Below the pieces are notes generated by a model. It worked only from the letters and a program-made list of their open reading frames with translations, was not told the DNA's origin and ran no database searches. A stretch of DNA of 64,000 bases from Leptospira sp. WS58.C1 (GTDB taxonomy: Bacteria; Spirochaetota; Leptospiria; Leptospirales; Leptospiraceae): assembly GCF_040833995.1 (NCBI RefSeq), contig NZ_CP162137.1, forward strand, positions 2,960,001 to 3,024,000. The letters are read 5' to 3'. Every line of letters starts with the position of its first letter. The stretch's first letter is position 1. This document shows positions 18,390-26,965 of this stretch, piece after piece. Position numbers and translations under genes: made by a program.

Positions 18390-19142
18390 ATGTTTCTCAT
18401 CCGTCTTATCTTTCCGTATTTTAAGGTTTCTAAAACCAAGGCCTTGAACGAAATTAATACTTGGCTCCAAAGTAAAGAGATAAAGGACTCACTTCCGGCT
18501 ACCGATTATATTCCTTTCATGGATAATCTAGCTTTCCAACAATACAAAGATAGGATCTCAAAAAAAATGGGAGTTCCTGAATCCGAATTGGAAGTTTACA
18601 GATCTACTGAAAGGACGAAAATTATTTACAGACCTTTTTTTATCCTCTTCTTCATAGGGATGTTCTATCTTGGCATCAACTTATTTCTAGAGATCCGGCC
18701 TTATCTAGGAAAATCCAGATTGGAAAAGCCGTTTATAGAGAACCTCCTTCCTTCCGGAAAAACGGAATTAGTGGAGATGGAAGGATCCTTCTGTAGATAC
18801 ATGATCAATACCTCATCCGAAATTTCGGAGGATTATTTGTATATAGGTTGGTATCTGTTCAGCATAGGTTCTATCTGTACTTTTTTGGGATCTATTATGG
18901 ATTCCAAACATCACGGGATCTTGAAAATCGCCTTACCTTTTGTGGGATTGTTCATTTTAAGTATAGCCTGGAAAATATTCGATAATTCTAAATTAGCTAG
19001 TCTCGCCGCAGGAAGATCAATGTTACATTACAACGAGGAAAAAGATTCCGACAAAAAATGTAGGCAAGAATGGGCGAATCTAAGACAGGGAATCGCAAAT
19101 TTGGTACCGTCCGGGATAGAATCAGGAGATGGTCCTAAATAA
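18390..19142 (+). CDS. membrane protein of unknown function
   Basis: A 250-residue protein with three likely transmembrane helices (about 82-101, 151-170, 177-195), a charged cytoplasmic N-terminus and a hydrophilic C-terminal tail. I recognise no family. The start ATG is preceded by AACAGGAAAAC, a usable ribosome site. Its TAA is immediately followed by the stop of the convergent dinB gene with no base between. Confidence 0.65.
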   Translation: MFLIRLIFPYFKVSKTKALNEINTWLQSKEIKDSLPATDYIPFMDNLAFQQYKDRISKKMGVPESELEVYRSTERTKIIYRPFFILFFIGMFYLGINLFLEIRPYLGKSRLEKPFIENLLPSGKTELVEMEGSFCRYMINTSSEISEDYLYIGWYLFSIGSICTFLGSIMDSKHHGILKIALPFVGLFILSIAWKIFDNSKLASLAAGRSMLHYNEEKDSDKKCRQEWANLRQGIANLVPSGIESGDGPK

Positions 19143-20246
19143 TCAGAAAAGAGAAGGAAATAGGTCCTCTTCCTCCTCGGACTTGATCCGGGAATGGTTA
19201 GAATTATTTTCCGGATGAGAGAGACTTAACCCTAAAAGACGGATCGGAAAAACCGCTTTACCGGATCCTAATATAAATTCTTCCAAAAGTTTGGATCCGA
19301 TGCGATACAATTCGTTTTTATCGAGATAAGAATAATCCTCCGTAATACTTCGGGTCTTTTGTGTGAAGTCAGAAAATTTCACTTTGAGGGTGATCGTTTT
19401 TCCTGGAAAAGGTTTTTGAAGAAGTCTTCTTTCCAATTCTTCCGCTATGTCCGCAAGTTCTCTGAATATTTCCGGACTATTTTCCAAGTCTTTTGGAAAA
19501 GTGGATTCCGCGCCTAAGGATTTTCTTTCTCGATAAGGTTGTACCGGCCTATCATCCAAACCTCTACAGACCGCATAGAACCAGCGCCCCGATTTCCCGA
19601 AATTTCGGTCCAACGTCTCCAGACTTTTTTCTTTCAGGTCCTTACCATTTTTGATCCCAAGTGCATGCATTTTTCTTAATGTAACTTTTCCGATACCGGG
19701 AAATACGGATACATCCAACGATTCTATGAATTTTTCCGCTTGTTCCGGACGAACGATCGTCATACCGTTAGGTTTGTTTTGATCGGTAGCGATCTTGGCT
19801 AAAAACTTATTGATGGAAACTCCTGCTGAAGCGGTTAACTGAGTCTCTTCAAAAATCCTTTCTCTGATCTCTTTTGCAACCTGACTTGCATAGGGTATAT
19901 TTTTCTTATTTTCGGTGACGTCCAAGAATGCCTCGTCCAAGGACAGCATTTCCACTAGGTCGGTGAATTCTAAGAAGATCTCTTTAATCTTAGAGGATAC
20001 TCTGCGATATGCCTCGAAACGAGGAGTCACAAAGATACCCGAGGGACAAAGTCTAGCCGCTTGGGAGCAAGGCATAGCGGACTTAACTCCGAATTTTCTA
20101 GCCTCGTAACTTGCGGCACAGACAACTCCTCTCGAATCGGGAGGACCTCCCACAATGATAGGCTTGCCCCGATAATCCGGATTGTCCCTTTGTTCTACGG
20201 AAGCATAAAATGCATCCATATCCACATGCAGAATTTTACGAACCAT
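19143..20246 (-). CDS. dinB: DNA polymerase IV (Y-family)
   Basis: A 367-residue translesion polymerase. HVDMDAFYASVEQRDNP at 7-23 gives Asp9, SLDEAFLDV gives Asp104 and Glu105; these three bind the catalytic metals. The VGG/CAASYEARKFGVKSAMP block is typical of DinB. The little-finger domain runs to about 345 and the protein ends in DLFPSLF, which could serve as a beta-clamp-binding motif. It starts 42 bp after comF on the same strand. An inverted repeat ATCTATA/TATAGAT lies in that gap, but I see no recognisable LexA box. Confidence 0.93.
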   Translation of the reverse strand: MVRKILHVDMDAFYASVEQRDNPDYRGKPIIVGGPPDSRGVVCAASYEARKFGVKSAMPCSQAARLCPSGIFVTPRFEAYRRVSSKIKEIFLEFTDLVEMLSLDEAFLDVTENKKNIPYASQVAKEIRERIFEETQLTASAGVSINKFLAKIATDQNKPNGMTIVRPEQAEKFIESLDVSVFPGIGKVTLRKMHALGIKNGKDLKEKSLETLDRNFGKSGRWFYAVCRGLDDRPVQPYRERKSLGAESTFPKDLENSPEIFRELADIAEELERRLLQKPFPGKTITLKVKFSDFTQKTRSITEDYSYLDKNELYRIGSKLLEEFILGSGKAVFPIRLLGLSLSHPENNSNHSRIKSEEEEDLFPSLF

Positions 20247-20288
20247 CTCTTGTTATCTATACTAAACGGATATATAGATTAGTCAAGT

Positions 20289-21017
20289 TTAATCCGACGT
20301 CCTAAGATACGTTAAAACATAGACCGACTTCGTACCATTCTTCCTTAGGATCCTGCTCGCTTCGTTCACGCTCGCTCCGGTAGTAAAAACATCGTCCAAT
20401 AAGAGAATTTTAGAAGGACAACGATCCTTCCAATCCGATTTGATTTCCCAGGCGGAATACGCATGAAAGAATCTTTCCGAAAAAGTTTTACCCGCCTGTC
20501 TTTCCGGGCTTTTCTTCAACAATGGTTCTATTAAAGGGATTTTTAATATTCTTTTTGCCTCTTCATACAATCTGGCGCTAGGTAAGAATGGCCTAAGGGA
20601 CGGATTGAAAATTTTGTTACCTGAATAGCTGGGAAGAAGTATGCAGGCATCCAAGTCTAATGCCCTAAGTCCTCTTAAAACCTTTCGTATTCCTAAAGAA
20701 AGAAAAATAGAAACTGGATATTCGTTGTTTGCCTTAAGTTTATTCAATATTTCCGCCAAAAGATCGTTTCTATCACGGAGGCTGAACGCCTTAGTAAAGA
20801 ATATATTTCTGGAATCGCAGAAACCGCAGATTTCGGATGAATTAGTCAAAGGAGAAGAGCATACATTACATCTGAAAGAGGGTTTAGAATTCCGAGAAGT
20901 CCGAACACAACTTTTGCAAATACCGATCCGCAATGAGAAAAAATCTTCTCTGTCGCAAACCCCACAATGCAAGGGGAAAAAGAAATCCAAGAGCCGAAAA
21001 AAGATTAAATATCCCAT
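20289..21017 (-). CDS. comF: ComF-family amidophosphoribosyltransferase-like protein
   Basis: A 242-residue protein from the ATG at 21017; the frame opens further to a TTG at 21083, but the ATG matches the usual ComF start (LLDFFFPLHCGVC). Two zinc ribbons are formed by CGVC/CKSC and CNVC/CGFC. The C-terminal phosphoribosyltransferase part holds the PRPP-binding loop ILLLDDVFTTGAS. ComF proteins are tied to DNA uptake and replication restart; the exact role is not established. It probably shares a transcript with dinB. Confidence 0.85.
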   Translation of the reverse strand: MGYLIFFRLLDFFFPLHCGVCDREDFFSLRIGICKSCVRTSRNSKPSFRCNVCSSPLTNSSEICGFCDSRNIFFTKAFSLRDRNDLLAEILNKLKANNEYPVSIFLSLGIRKVLRGLRALDLDACILLPSYSGNKIFNPSLRPFLPSARLYEEAKRILKIPLIEPLLKKSPERQAGKTFSERFFHAYSAWEIKSDWKDRCPSKILLLDDVFTTGASVNEASRILRKNGTKSVYVLTYLRTSD

Positions 21018-21211
21018 AAAATGAACGGGTTTATAATCCGTATTTTGGCGCGTACTTTTTTCCCTATTTGTGGTAATCTCCAAGACCGAACAGTTCCCTT
21101 ATTTCCCCCACCCCCATTCAATAATAATCGAAGAATTAGCGCATCTCTTATCTCTAACCATTTAATAAGTTATTGCTCACCCAACTAAGATTTGCTCTAA
21201 TAGCCAGCGTT

Positions 21212-22510
21212 ATGGGAAGCTCTAACATAAGAATTTACTTATTCATCCTTTTATTAGCTTTGCCCATGGCCGCACTGCTTGCAGAACATCAGACTATCTA
21301 TATGAGAAACGGTCAAATCTTGCGAGGAGACGTGATCCAACAAACCGCCACCACGATGCAGATCAAAATGGAAGACGGAAAGATCAAACAACTCAACAAG
21401 AAAGATATCCAAAGAGTTAGTTACAAAGAGCCAACCGTCCAAGAAAAGAAAGAGTCGGAAGAAAAATTAAAACAACAAACTACAGTTGTAGAAGAACCTC
21501 CTCCCCCAGCCCCTGAACCGAGCAAAAAACCGGAAACAGACAAAACAACTAGCCCTTATACGATCGATCAAGCAGACAGAAAGGATCTAGAGATCTACTT
21601 CGGAGCAGGAATGGGTTCTTATCGTCCTCCTACTGAAAATTATACGGGTCGTATGAGTGCAAAGATCAACACCCTAAACGGCATTCCTACTCAAGTAGAC
21701 GATTCCGCCTATGAACGTGGCCTTGCTTATAGTATGGGGGCGATCTATTATTGGAAAAAATTCGGATTCGGATTAACTGCAAATCACTTCGGCGGGAAAA
21801 CGTCGGAAAGAATTACTGTATATGGAGGAAATTCCTTCCTTCAGGAAAATAAAGGAACGTTTCCTGAAAAACAAAATTCTTTAAAGTTAGACATTTCTTA
21901 CTTAGCCTTCAGCAATCAAAAATTTGATATAAGACCTAGTTTTGGATATTCGCAGTTTTGGGGTAAAACTGAGGATAATAACAGTACCTCTAGCGATTAT
22001 TTTGCGAACTTGTTACTTTCTGTGACCAAATTTAATTATAATTTTCTGGAGATCTTGAAAGGACCTTCGATAGGGGTAAAAACAACAATTCGTTTGGGGG
22101 AGAAATGGGAGGATAGGATCGAACTTCATTATTTATCTCTGACCGGTATTCAGTACGCGGCCGCAGTTGGAACGGCAAGCTCTATAGATGGTTCTTTTTT
22201 TGATTATTACCGATCCGATCTGATTACGACTTGGACTGCAAAAGGATTCAATTTTTCGAATAAGCTATTCTATCGCTGGACTCCTACAATTTCTTTCTGG
22301 GTAGGGATCCAATTATTCGAATGGAAGTATACGGTAAATTCAATGGAACAAAGATTTCAAGGGCTAGGAGATGCGACATCTCCACCTCCAATAGACATAG
22401 TCTTCCTCAGTAATTTTTTGATAGATGCAACCGCAAAATCCACACCGGCTACTAATAGAGCGTCTTCTTTGGAGTTCGGAGTGATGTATAGAATGAATTT
22501 CGCACGATAG
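21212..22510 (+). CDS. putative exported outer-membrane beta-barrel protein
   Basis: A 432-residue protein starting at the ATG at 21212 (an in-frame TTG lies 13 codons upstream). Signal peptide IRIYLFILLLALPMAALLAEH. A short beta domain follows with a pattern I associate with spirochetal exported proteins (MRNGQILRGDVIQQTATTMQ, then KKDIQRVSYK), then a Pro/Lys/Glu-rich linker and a C-terminal half with alternating aromatic strands ending in LEFGVMYRMNFAR, as in outer-membrane barrels. Function unknown. It ends 6 bp from the convergent TetR gene. Confidence 0.65.
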   Translation: MGSSNIRIYLFILLLALPMAALLAEHQTIYMRNGQILRGDVIQQTATTMQIKMEDGKIKQLNKKDIQRVSYKEPTVQEKKESEEKLKQQTTVVEEPPPPAPEPSKKPETDKTTSPYTIDQADRKDLEIYFGAGMGSYRPPTENYTGRMSAKINTLNGIPTQVDDSAYERGLAYSMGAIYYWKKFGFGLTANHFGGKTSERITVYGGNSFLQENKGTFPEKQNSLKLDISYLAFSNQKFDIRPSFGYSQFWGKTEDNNSTSSDYFANLLLSVTKFNYNFLEILKGPSIGVKTTIRLGEKWEDRIELHYLSLTGIQYAAAVGTASSIDGSFFDYYRSDLITTWTAKGFNFSNKLFYRWTPTISFWVGIQLFEWKYTVNSMEQRFQGLGDATSPPPIDIVFLSNFLIDATAKSTPATNRASSLEFGVMYRMNFAR

Positions 22511-22516
22511 CTAAGA

Positions 22517-23179
22517 TTACTTCTTTTCCAACGCCCTTCGAATAAAAGACATCATTCCTTTTACGACCTTCTCATCGTTATCGAAATCTTTTCCCAAATA
22601 TACTTTCATTCTTTCGCGATAATACTCGGTCGCATAAGAAAATTGGAGTATCATAAAAAGATTATCAATGCAAAAGGCGAAAATTTTCTCGTCTACCTCT
22701 TTCCCGATAGATCCGGACTTTTTCGCATCCGCCAATAAAGAAGTATAAACTTTAGCGGAAACACTTTCCATATCCGAGGAAAGTCCTCGGATCAATTCGG
22801 AATTCCCTTCGGCAGTGATCTCATTGTATAAACGAATGATATCTCTATTCTCTCTGGAATGTTTTTGGATAATTCTTAATATTCTTTCTATCTTACCGAA
22901 AAGGTCGCTATCTTCGCTAAGGACTTCTTCCAAGGTTTTTTCCAGCTGATGTATCCCGTAACCTACAGCTGTAAGAAAAAAATCCTCTTTTGTATCGAAG
23001 TATTTGTACAAAGAGCCAACGGAGATACCGGCCTTCTTTGCGATAATATTCGTGTTCGCATTATTGAACCCTCGGTTCGCAAATTCTGCAATCGCTACGG
23101 AAAGTATCCTGGTCCTTTTTTCTTCCGGGATCTTATCAAAAGTATCCCTATTGTATTTTGATGAGATAAATTCGGTCAC
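22517..23179 (-). CDS. TetR-family transcriptional regulator (controls divergent aminotransferase operon)
   Basis: A 220-residue TetR repressor starting at a GTG with AGGGAAG upstream. The N-terminal DNA-binding domain is clear: RILSVAIAEFANRGFNNANTNIIAKKAGISVGSLYKYFDTKEDFF, with the HTH at about 40-63. The ligand domain is not informative. A 34-bp perfect palindrome lies between it and the divergent aminotransferase operon, so it probably represses both and releases on binding a small ligand. It ends 6 bp from a convergent gene. Confidence 0.92.
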   Translation of the reverse strand: MTEFISSKYNRDTFDKIPEEKRTRILSVAIAEFANRGFNNANTNIIAKKAGISVGSLYKYFDTKEDFFLTAVGYGIHQLEKTLEEVLSEDSDLFGKIERILRIIQKHSRENRDIIRLYNEITAEGNSELIRGLSSDMESVSAKVYTSLLADAKKSGSIGKEVDEKIFAFCIDNLFMILQFSYATEYYRERMKVYLGKDFDNDEKVVKGMMSFIRRALEKK

Positions 23180-23266
23180 TGTACTTCCCTATATTTACTA
23201 CCTAAGCGGTTCTTAAGCTCCGGAATACGGAAAAAATCCTCGAAAGCTTCTTTTCTGTATTTTCTA

Positions 23267-23300
23267 GTTGACAGTGAGTGAGTATTCACTCACTGTCAAC
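23267..23300. promoter_or_regulatory. TetR operator, perfect 15-bp inverted repeat
   Basis: Arms GTTGACAGTGAGTGA and its exact reverse complement are separated by GTAT. The inner TGAGTGA-n4-TCACTCA half-sites have the form of TetR-family operators. It lies 87 bp from the TetR start and 29 bp from the aminotransferase ATG. The left arm contains TTGACA, so it may overlap the -35 box of the plus-strand promoter. Confidence 0.88.
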
Positions 23301-23329
23301 CTATATTCCGCAAAAAAAGGAAAAAGGAT

Positions 23330-24796
23330 ATGTCTACCGGCTTCGCAATTTCTCAATACCCAGACGTAAAAGGGGTTTATAAACAACTTCATGACCTGAT
23401 TCGCCAGCCAATTCGCTCCATTAAGAAGAATGAAATGGAGAAATACCTTCAGGAATATTTCGAAAAAAAATGCTCAAAGTCCAAGACCATGATCGCGGAA
23501 GCCTCGGAGTATATCCCCGGCGGCGTGCAGCATAATCTTGCTTTCAACTACCCCTTCCCTCTTGTTTTTACTAAAGCTTCCGGAGCACATTTATACGACT
23601 TGGACGGGAACAAATACATAGACTTCCTACAAGCCGGCGGTCCTACCGTGTTAGGAAGTAATCCAACGAATATTCGCAAAAAAGTGGTACAACTTCTAGA
23701 AACCACAGGACCTGTGACCGGCTTATTCCATGAATACGAGTTAAGACTTGCGGAGAAGATCGTTGAGCACATGCCTTCTGTGCAGATGTTCCGTATGTTA
23801 GGATCCGGAACGGAGGCTTGTATGGCATCTATCCGTGTCGCTAGGCTTGCCACTAAAAAGAAAAATATCGTGAAGATGGGAGGCGCGTATCACGGTTGGA
23901 GTGATCAGCTTGCTTACGGACTCCGTCTTCCGGGTACCAGACATTTTGAATCGCACGGAATTCCGAAACATGTTTTCAAATATACCCAAGAATTCTATCC
24001 GAACGACCTAAACGCATTGGAAAGAACCTTAAAAAGAAACCGCTGGAGAGGTGGTACTGCTGCAGTTATCCTGGAGCCGATCGGACCGGAAAGTGGAACT
24101 CGCCCGATAGATATGGACTTCAATAAAGGAGTCAGGGAACTTTGCGACAAATATGGAGCATTACTAATTTTTGATGAAGTTGTTACCGCATTCCGTATCG
24201 GTCTAAGCGGGGCGCAAGGTTACTACGGAGTTACTCCCGATCTAACCGTATTCGGTAAAGTGGTAGCCGGTGGTTATCCTTCCGCAGGAGGATTAGGTGG
24301 GAAGAAGGAATACATGAAGTATCTTTCTGCAGGACTCCAAACCGGTGTCAAAAAAGCTTTGATCGGCGGAACTATGGCAGCGAACCCTCTCAGCTCTGCT
24401 GCAGGTTATTATACTCTTTTAGAGATCGAAAAACAAAAGGCCTGTGAAAAAGCAGGAAGAGCGGGAGATAGGATCACTGCAGGTTTACAAAAACTAATTA
24501 AGAAGTATAATCTACCTTTCGTAGCATTCAATCAAGGTTCTATCTGCCACTTGGAAACCGTCGGAACCATGCTTTTAGAGATCGATATCAAAAAATTCTG
24601 GAAGATCAAATCCACGATCAAAGAAGCTCACACTCGCAAAAAAGCGATGGAAGAAATGGGAGCGGCTTACATGGCGGAAGGTATCGTTACTTTAGCAGGA
24701 AGCCGATTGTATACGAGCGCAGCCGACACGGACGCAGTCATCGACGACGCTTTAAAAAGATTCGAAAGAGTTTTCCAAAAAGTCGAAGGTGTATAA
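23330..24796 (+). CDS. class III PLP aminotransferase, glutamate-1-semialdehyde aminomutase-like
   Basis: A 488-residue fold-type I PLP enzyme. GSGTEA (158-163) binds the cofactor phosphate, Asp282 in FDEVVTAFR contacts the pyridine ring, and Lys310 in TVFGKVVAGGYP forms the Schiff base. The pattern is closest to HemL and related aminotransferases, but a roughly 50-residue N-terminal extension and the context argue against haem synthesis. AAGGA precedes the ATG. It is the first gene of a TetR-controlled operon with two class II aldolase-like proteins, suggesting joint processing of an amino or keto sugar or similar compound (inference). Confidence 0.85.
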   Translation: MSTGFAISQYPDVKGVYKQLHDLIRQPIRSIKKNEMEKYLQEYFEKKCSKSKTMIAEASEYIPGGVQHNLAFNYPFPLVFTKASGAHLYDLDGNKYIDFLQAGGPTVLGSNPTNIRKKVVQLLETTGPVTGLFHEYELRLAEKIVEHMPSVQMFRMLGSGTEACMASIRVARLATKKKNIVKMGGAYHGWSDQLAYGLRLPGTRHFESHGIPKHVFKYTQEFYPNDLNALERTLKRNRWRGGTAAVILEPIGPESGTRPIDMDFNKGVRELCDKYGALLIFDEVVTAFRIGLSGAQGYYGVTPDLTVFGKVVAGGYPSAGGLGGKKEYMKYLSAGLQTGVKKALIGGTMAANPLSSAAGYYTLLEIEKQKACEKAGRAGDRITAGLQKLIKKYNLPFVAFNQGSICHLETVGTMLLEIDIKKFWKIKSTIKEAHTRKKAMEEMGAAYMAEGIVTLAGSRLYTSAADTDAVIDDALKRFERVFQKVEGV

Positions 24797-24825
24797 CCCG
24801 TAGGTCCGCTGAATAGGAGAAGAAC

Positions 24826-25482
24826 ATGGAAATAGATAAGGCCAAAAAAATCGTTCGAGATACCGGGATCCGACTTCTTAAGTCGGGTCTGATCGCAAGG
24901 ACTTGGGGAAATATCAGCCAACGTATCGATGAAAATTATTTTGCGATCACTCCAACCGGCAGGACTTATGAAGATCTAACTCCTGAGGAGATCGTACAGG
25001 TAAACATCGACGACCTAACTCATATCGGAAAGATCAAACCTTCCTATGAAAAAGGACTCCACTCCGCAGCTTACAAACTCCGTTCGAACATTGGTGCAGT
25101 TATCCACACTCACCAGCTACAGGCAGCGGTGGTTGCAGCCGCTAGAAAGGATGTCCCTGTGTTAAATCCGCAGATGAAAAAGATCATCGGAGGTCCGGTG
25201 CTTTGTACCGACTATTCTCTTCCTGGAACCAAAAAATTGATCAAGATGGCAATCCATGCATTGGATAAATCCGGAAGTAAAGCGGTACTATTAGCAAACC
25301 ACGGAACCCTTTGTGTTGGAAAAGACATGGAAGATGCATTCCAAGTCGCACTCGAATTAGAACGAGTCTGCCAGCTATTTATAGAGAAAGAATTCTTAAA
25401 AGTTTCCGGTTACAAAAAAGGAGACAGGGATTCCATTCGTTCTTGGTATCTCAAAAACTACGGATTGGTAAAAACAGCATGA
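24826..25482 (+). CDS. class II aldolase/adducin-family protein (active-site complete)
   Basis: A 218-residue FucA/AraD-type zinc aldolase or epimerase. The zinc ligands are all present: His94 and His96 in IHTHQ and His159 in ANHGT; Glu75 in PSYEKGLH is the expected acid/base residue. The N-terminal RTWGNIS and TPTGRTYEDL blocks bind phosphate in FucA. A perfect AGGAG lies 8 bp before the ATG. The stop overlaps the next gene by ATGA. Substrate unknown; a phosphorylated deoxy-sugar or a similar product of the upstream aminotransferase is an inference. Confidence 0.88.
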   Translation: MEIDKAKKIVRDTGIRLLKSGLIARTWGNISQRIDENYFAITPTGRTYEDLTPEEIVQVNIDDLTHIGKIKPSYEKGLHSAAYKLRSNIGAVIHTHQLQAAVVAAARKDVPVLNPQMKKIIGGPVLCTDYSLPGTKKLIKMAIHALDKSGSKAVLLANHGTLCVGKDMEDAFQVALELERVCQLFIEKEFLKVSGYKKGDRDSIRSWYLKNYGLVKTA

Positions 25483-26135
25483 AAGCGCCTGATAGCCCGA
25501 TGGATCTTCAAAAATTTCTGCCTCAATTAGTGAAGGAAGGAATTTTAGCGAAGAACGGATGCGCCAGTGTTAAGATCGGAAAAAGTATCTGGATCACTCC
25601 AAAAAAATCGGATCTAAATACGATCGGCAAAAAAGCGAAGAATGCGCTTCTGGAAATTCCTTTGGAAGAAAATCAGATCTTTCCGAAAGATATCCCGGAC
25701 GAAGCTCCACAACATCTTTCTCTCTATTTAGCAAGACCTGAATTCAACGTTATCGTTCATTCCACTCAGGAAAACGTGATGACATGTTCCATGGCAGGAG
25801 AGACCGTTCGCCCTTTCTTGGACGATATGGCTCAAATTGTAGGACCAAACGCAAAAGTTGTGCCTAACGCAAACGATGAAAAAGGGCTAAAAAAGATCAT
25901 CTCCGCTATAGGAAGAAGGAACGCAGTGTATCTCCAAAACGCCGGAGCTCTATGCGCCCATAAAAGTTTGGATGATGTGCATGCTGTATGTATGGTTCTG
26001 GAAAAAGCAAGTAAAGCTTTCGTAGAATCTCGTATCCTAGGGGGTGGAAAACCTGTTCCTTGGTTGGAAGCGGAAGCAATCCGATTCGTATATCAAAGAA
26101 AATACTCAAAACAAGCGGAGAAAAACCGAGGATAG
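25479..26135 (+). CDS. degenerate class II aldolase-like protein, zinc ligands lost
   Basis: A 218-residue paralogue of the preceding aldolase, of identical length. Glu75, His79 and His94 are kept, but HTH has become HST (Thr96 in place of the zinc-binding His) and ANHG has become QNAG (Ala155 in place of His). Only one of three zinc histidines remains, so zinc catalysis in the usual way is unlikely. The frame is intact and shows no decay. The ATG overlaps the previous TGA (ATGA), so the pair is co-translated and may form a mixed oligomer in which this subunit is structural or regulatory. An in-frame upstream extension lies inside the first aldolase gene and is not the start. Confidence 0.78.
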   Translation: MKAPDSPMDLQKFLPQLVKEGILAKNGCASVKIGKSIWITPKKSDLNTIGKKAKNALLEIPLEENQIFPKDIPDEAPQHLSLYLARPEFNVIVHSTQENVMTCSMAGETVRPFLDDMAQIVGPNAKVVPNANDEKGLKKIISAIGRRNAVYLQNAGALCAHKSLDDVHAVCMVLEKASKAFVESRILGGGKPVPWLEAEAIRFVYQRKYSKQAEKNRG

Positions 26136-26186
26136 AAAGCTCTTTTGTGGACTCGCGCTAAGAGCAATCTACAGTAGGTTTGGTTT

Positions 26187-26240
26187 AGCTTGCGGGCGGC
26201 CCCGCCCTATTTGGGTGGGGGCCGGAGCGTAGCGGTGGAG
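26187..26240. repeat. GC-rich palindromic repeat element
   Basis: A GC-rich block in AT-rich surroundings. It contains GGGCGG-CC-CCGCCC and ends in GGAGCGTAGCGG. The latter resembles GGAGCGAAGCG in the 67-bp repeat at 873-1101, suggesting members of one dispersed family. It lies just downstream of the aldolase operon and might act as its terminator or stabiliser, but no T-run follows. Confidence 0.6.
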
Positions 26241-26307
26241 AAATTTACACTCCGCATCTCCCCTATCATAAAACTCGATCTTCCGCAACTAAAATTTGCC
26301 ATTCTAA

Positions 26308-26329
26308 GTTTGTTGGAATTCCAACAAAC
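26308..26329. repeat. 22-bp perfect palindrome
   Basis: An uninterrupted perfect palindrome with arm GTTTGTTGGAA. There is no T-run on either side, so it is not an obvious terminator. An operator or a dispersed repeat are both possible. Confidence 0.6.
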
Positions 26330-26965
26330 GAAACCAAAAATTATTCTTTTCAAGCAGATCCAATTCTTCTGCAAACTCGTTCTTTAAAAATCCGTTCGTC
26401 TTAATAGAGTCTTTAACCGCTTGTTTACCTCTTCCAAAATTGTATTCTTCATTGCATAGTGGCCGATTAAAAATTTAGATAATACCTAAAGAATACCTAA
26501 CCGAAAGGATTCTTTACAAAATCTTCTTTCCGTTATTTTTCGTTTAGTATTCACAACATGCAACACGGGATCTATCGACTATCTTGAATTTGTAACCGCC
26601 TCAAAGAGGAAATTTTCGCATACGATCTCAGTCGATTAATCATTCGGAGAGACTTTTTCTAAGTGTATATTTTTTTCTACACTTGGCGCATGACCATTCA
26701 GATCAAACAATCCGAATGTCGGTCTTAAAATCGTCATTCTGATACACGAAGGTTGACTAATCTAACGAATTTTCACTCGTATTTTCTTTTTATTCTTATT
26801 AAGTGAAATATAAGTATCCGCAGATTTCCTTAATTATAAAACAATTTCAAAAAACTTAATTTAAACATAGTTATTTAGTAAGAGAAAAAATATGCAAAGT
26901 CTATAAATTTCCATATTATCAAATATGACTTGGAGATCTGGAAGGCATTACTATCTTGTTTGCTC

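Larger units (their letters stand above)
26136..26965. other. 0.8-kb AT-rich intergenic region with repeats
   Basis: No gene that I can support. It holds a GC-rich repeat element (26187-26240), a 22-bp palindrome (26308-26329), two direct copies of AATACCTAA 11 bp apart (26481 and 26492), and a short inverted repeat AAGTGTA/TACACTT (26661-26684). The last 200 bp are strongly AT-rich and should hold the promoter of the GH5 gene. Short open frames at the left end overlap the repeat and look accidental. Confidence 0.6.

Noticed and set aside
19140..19145. Back-to-back stops TAATCA as a special signal
   Set aside because: It is just two convergent genes ending next to each other, a common feature of compact genomes.
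25311..25478. Longer N-terminus for the second aldolase
   Set aside because: This stretch is an alternative frame of the first aldolase gene. The ATG at 25479 gives a protein of equal length to its paralogue and an ATGA junction.
26044..26387. Small plus-strand open frames after the aldolase operon
   Set aside because: One lies inside the second aldolase gene in another frame and both cross the GC-rich repeat; no sign of coding.
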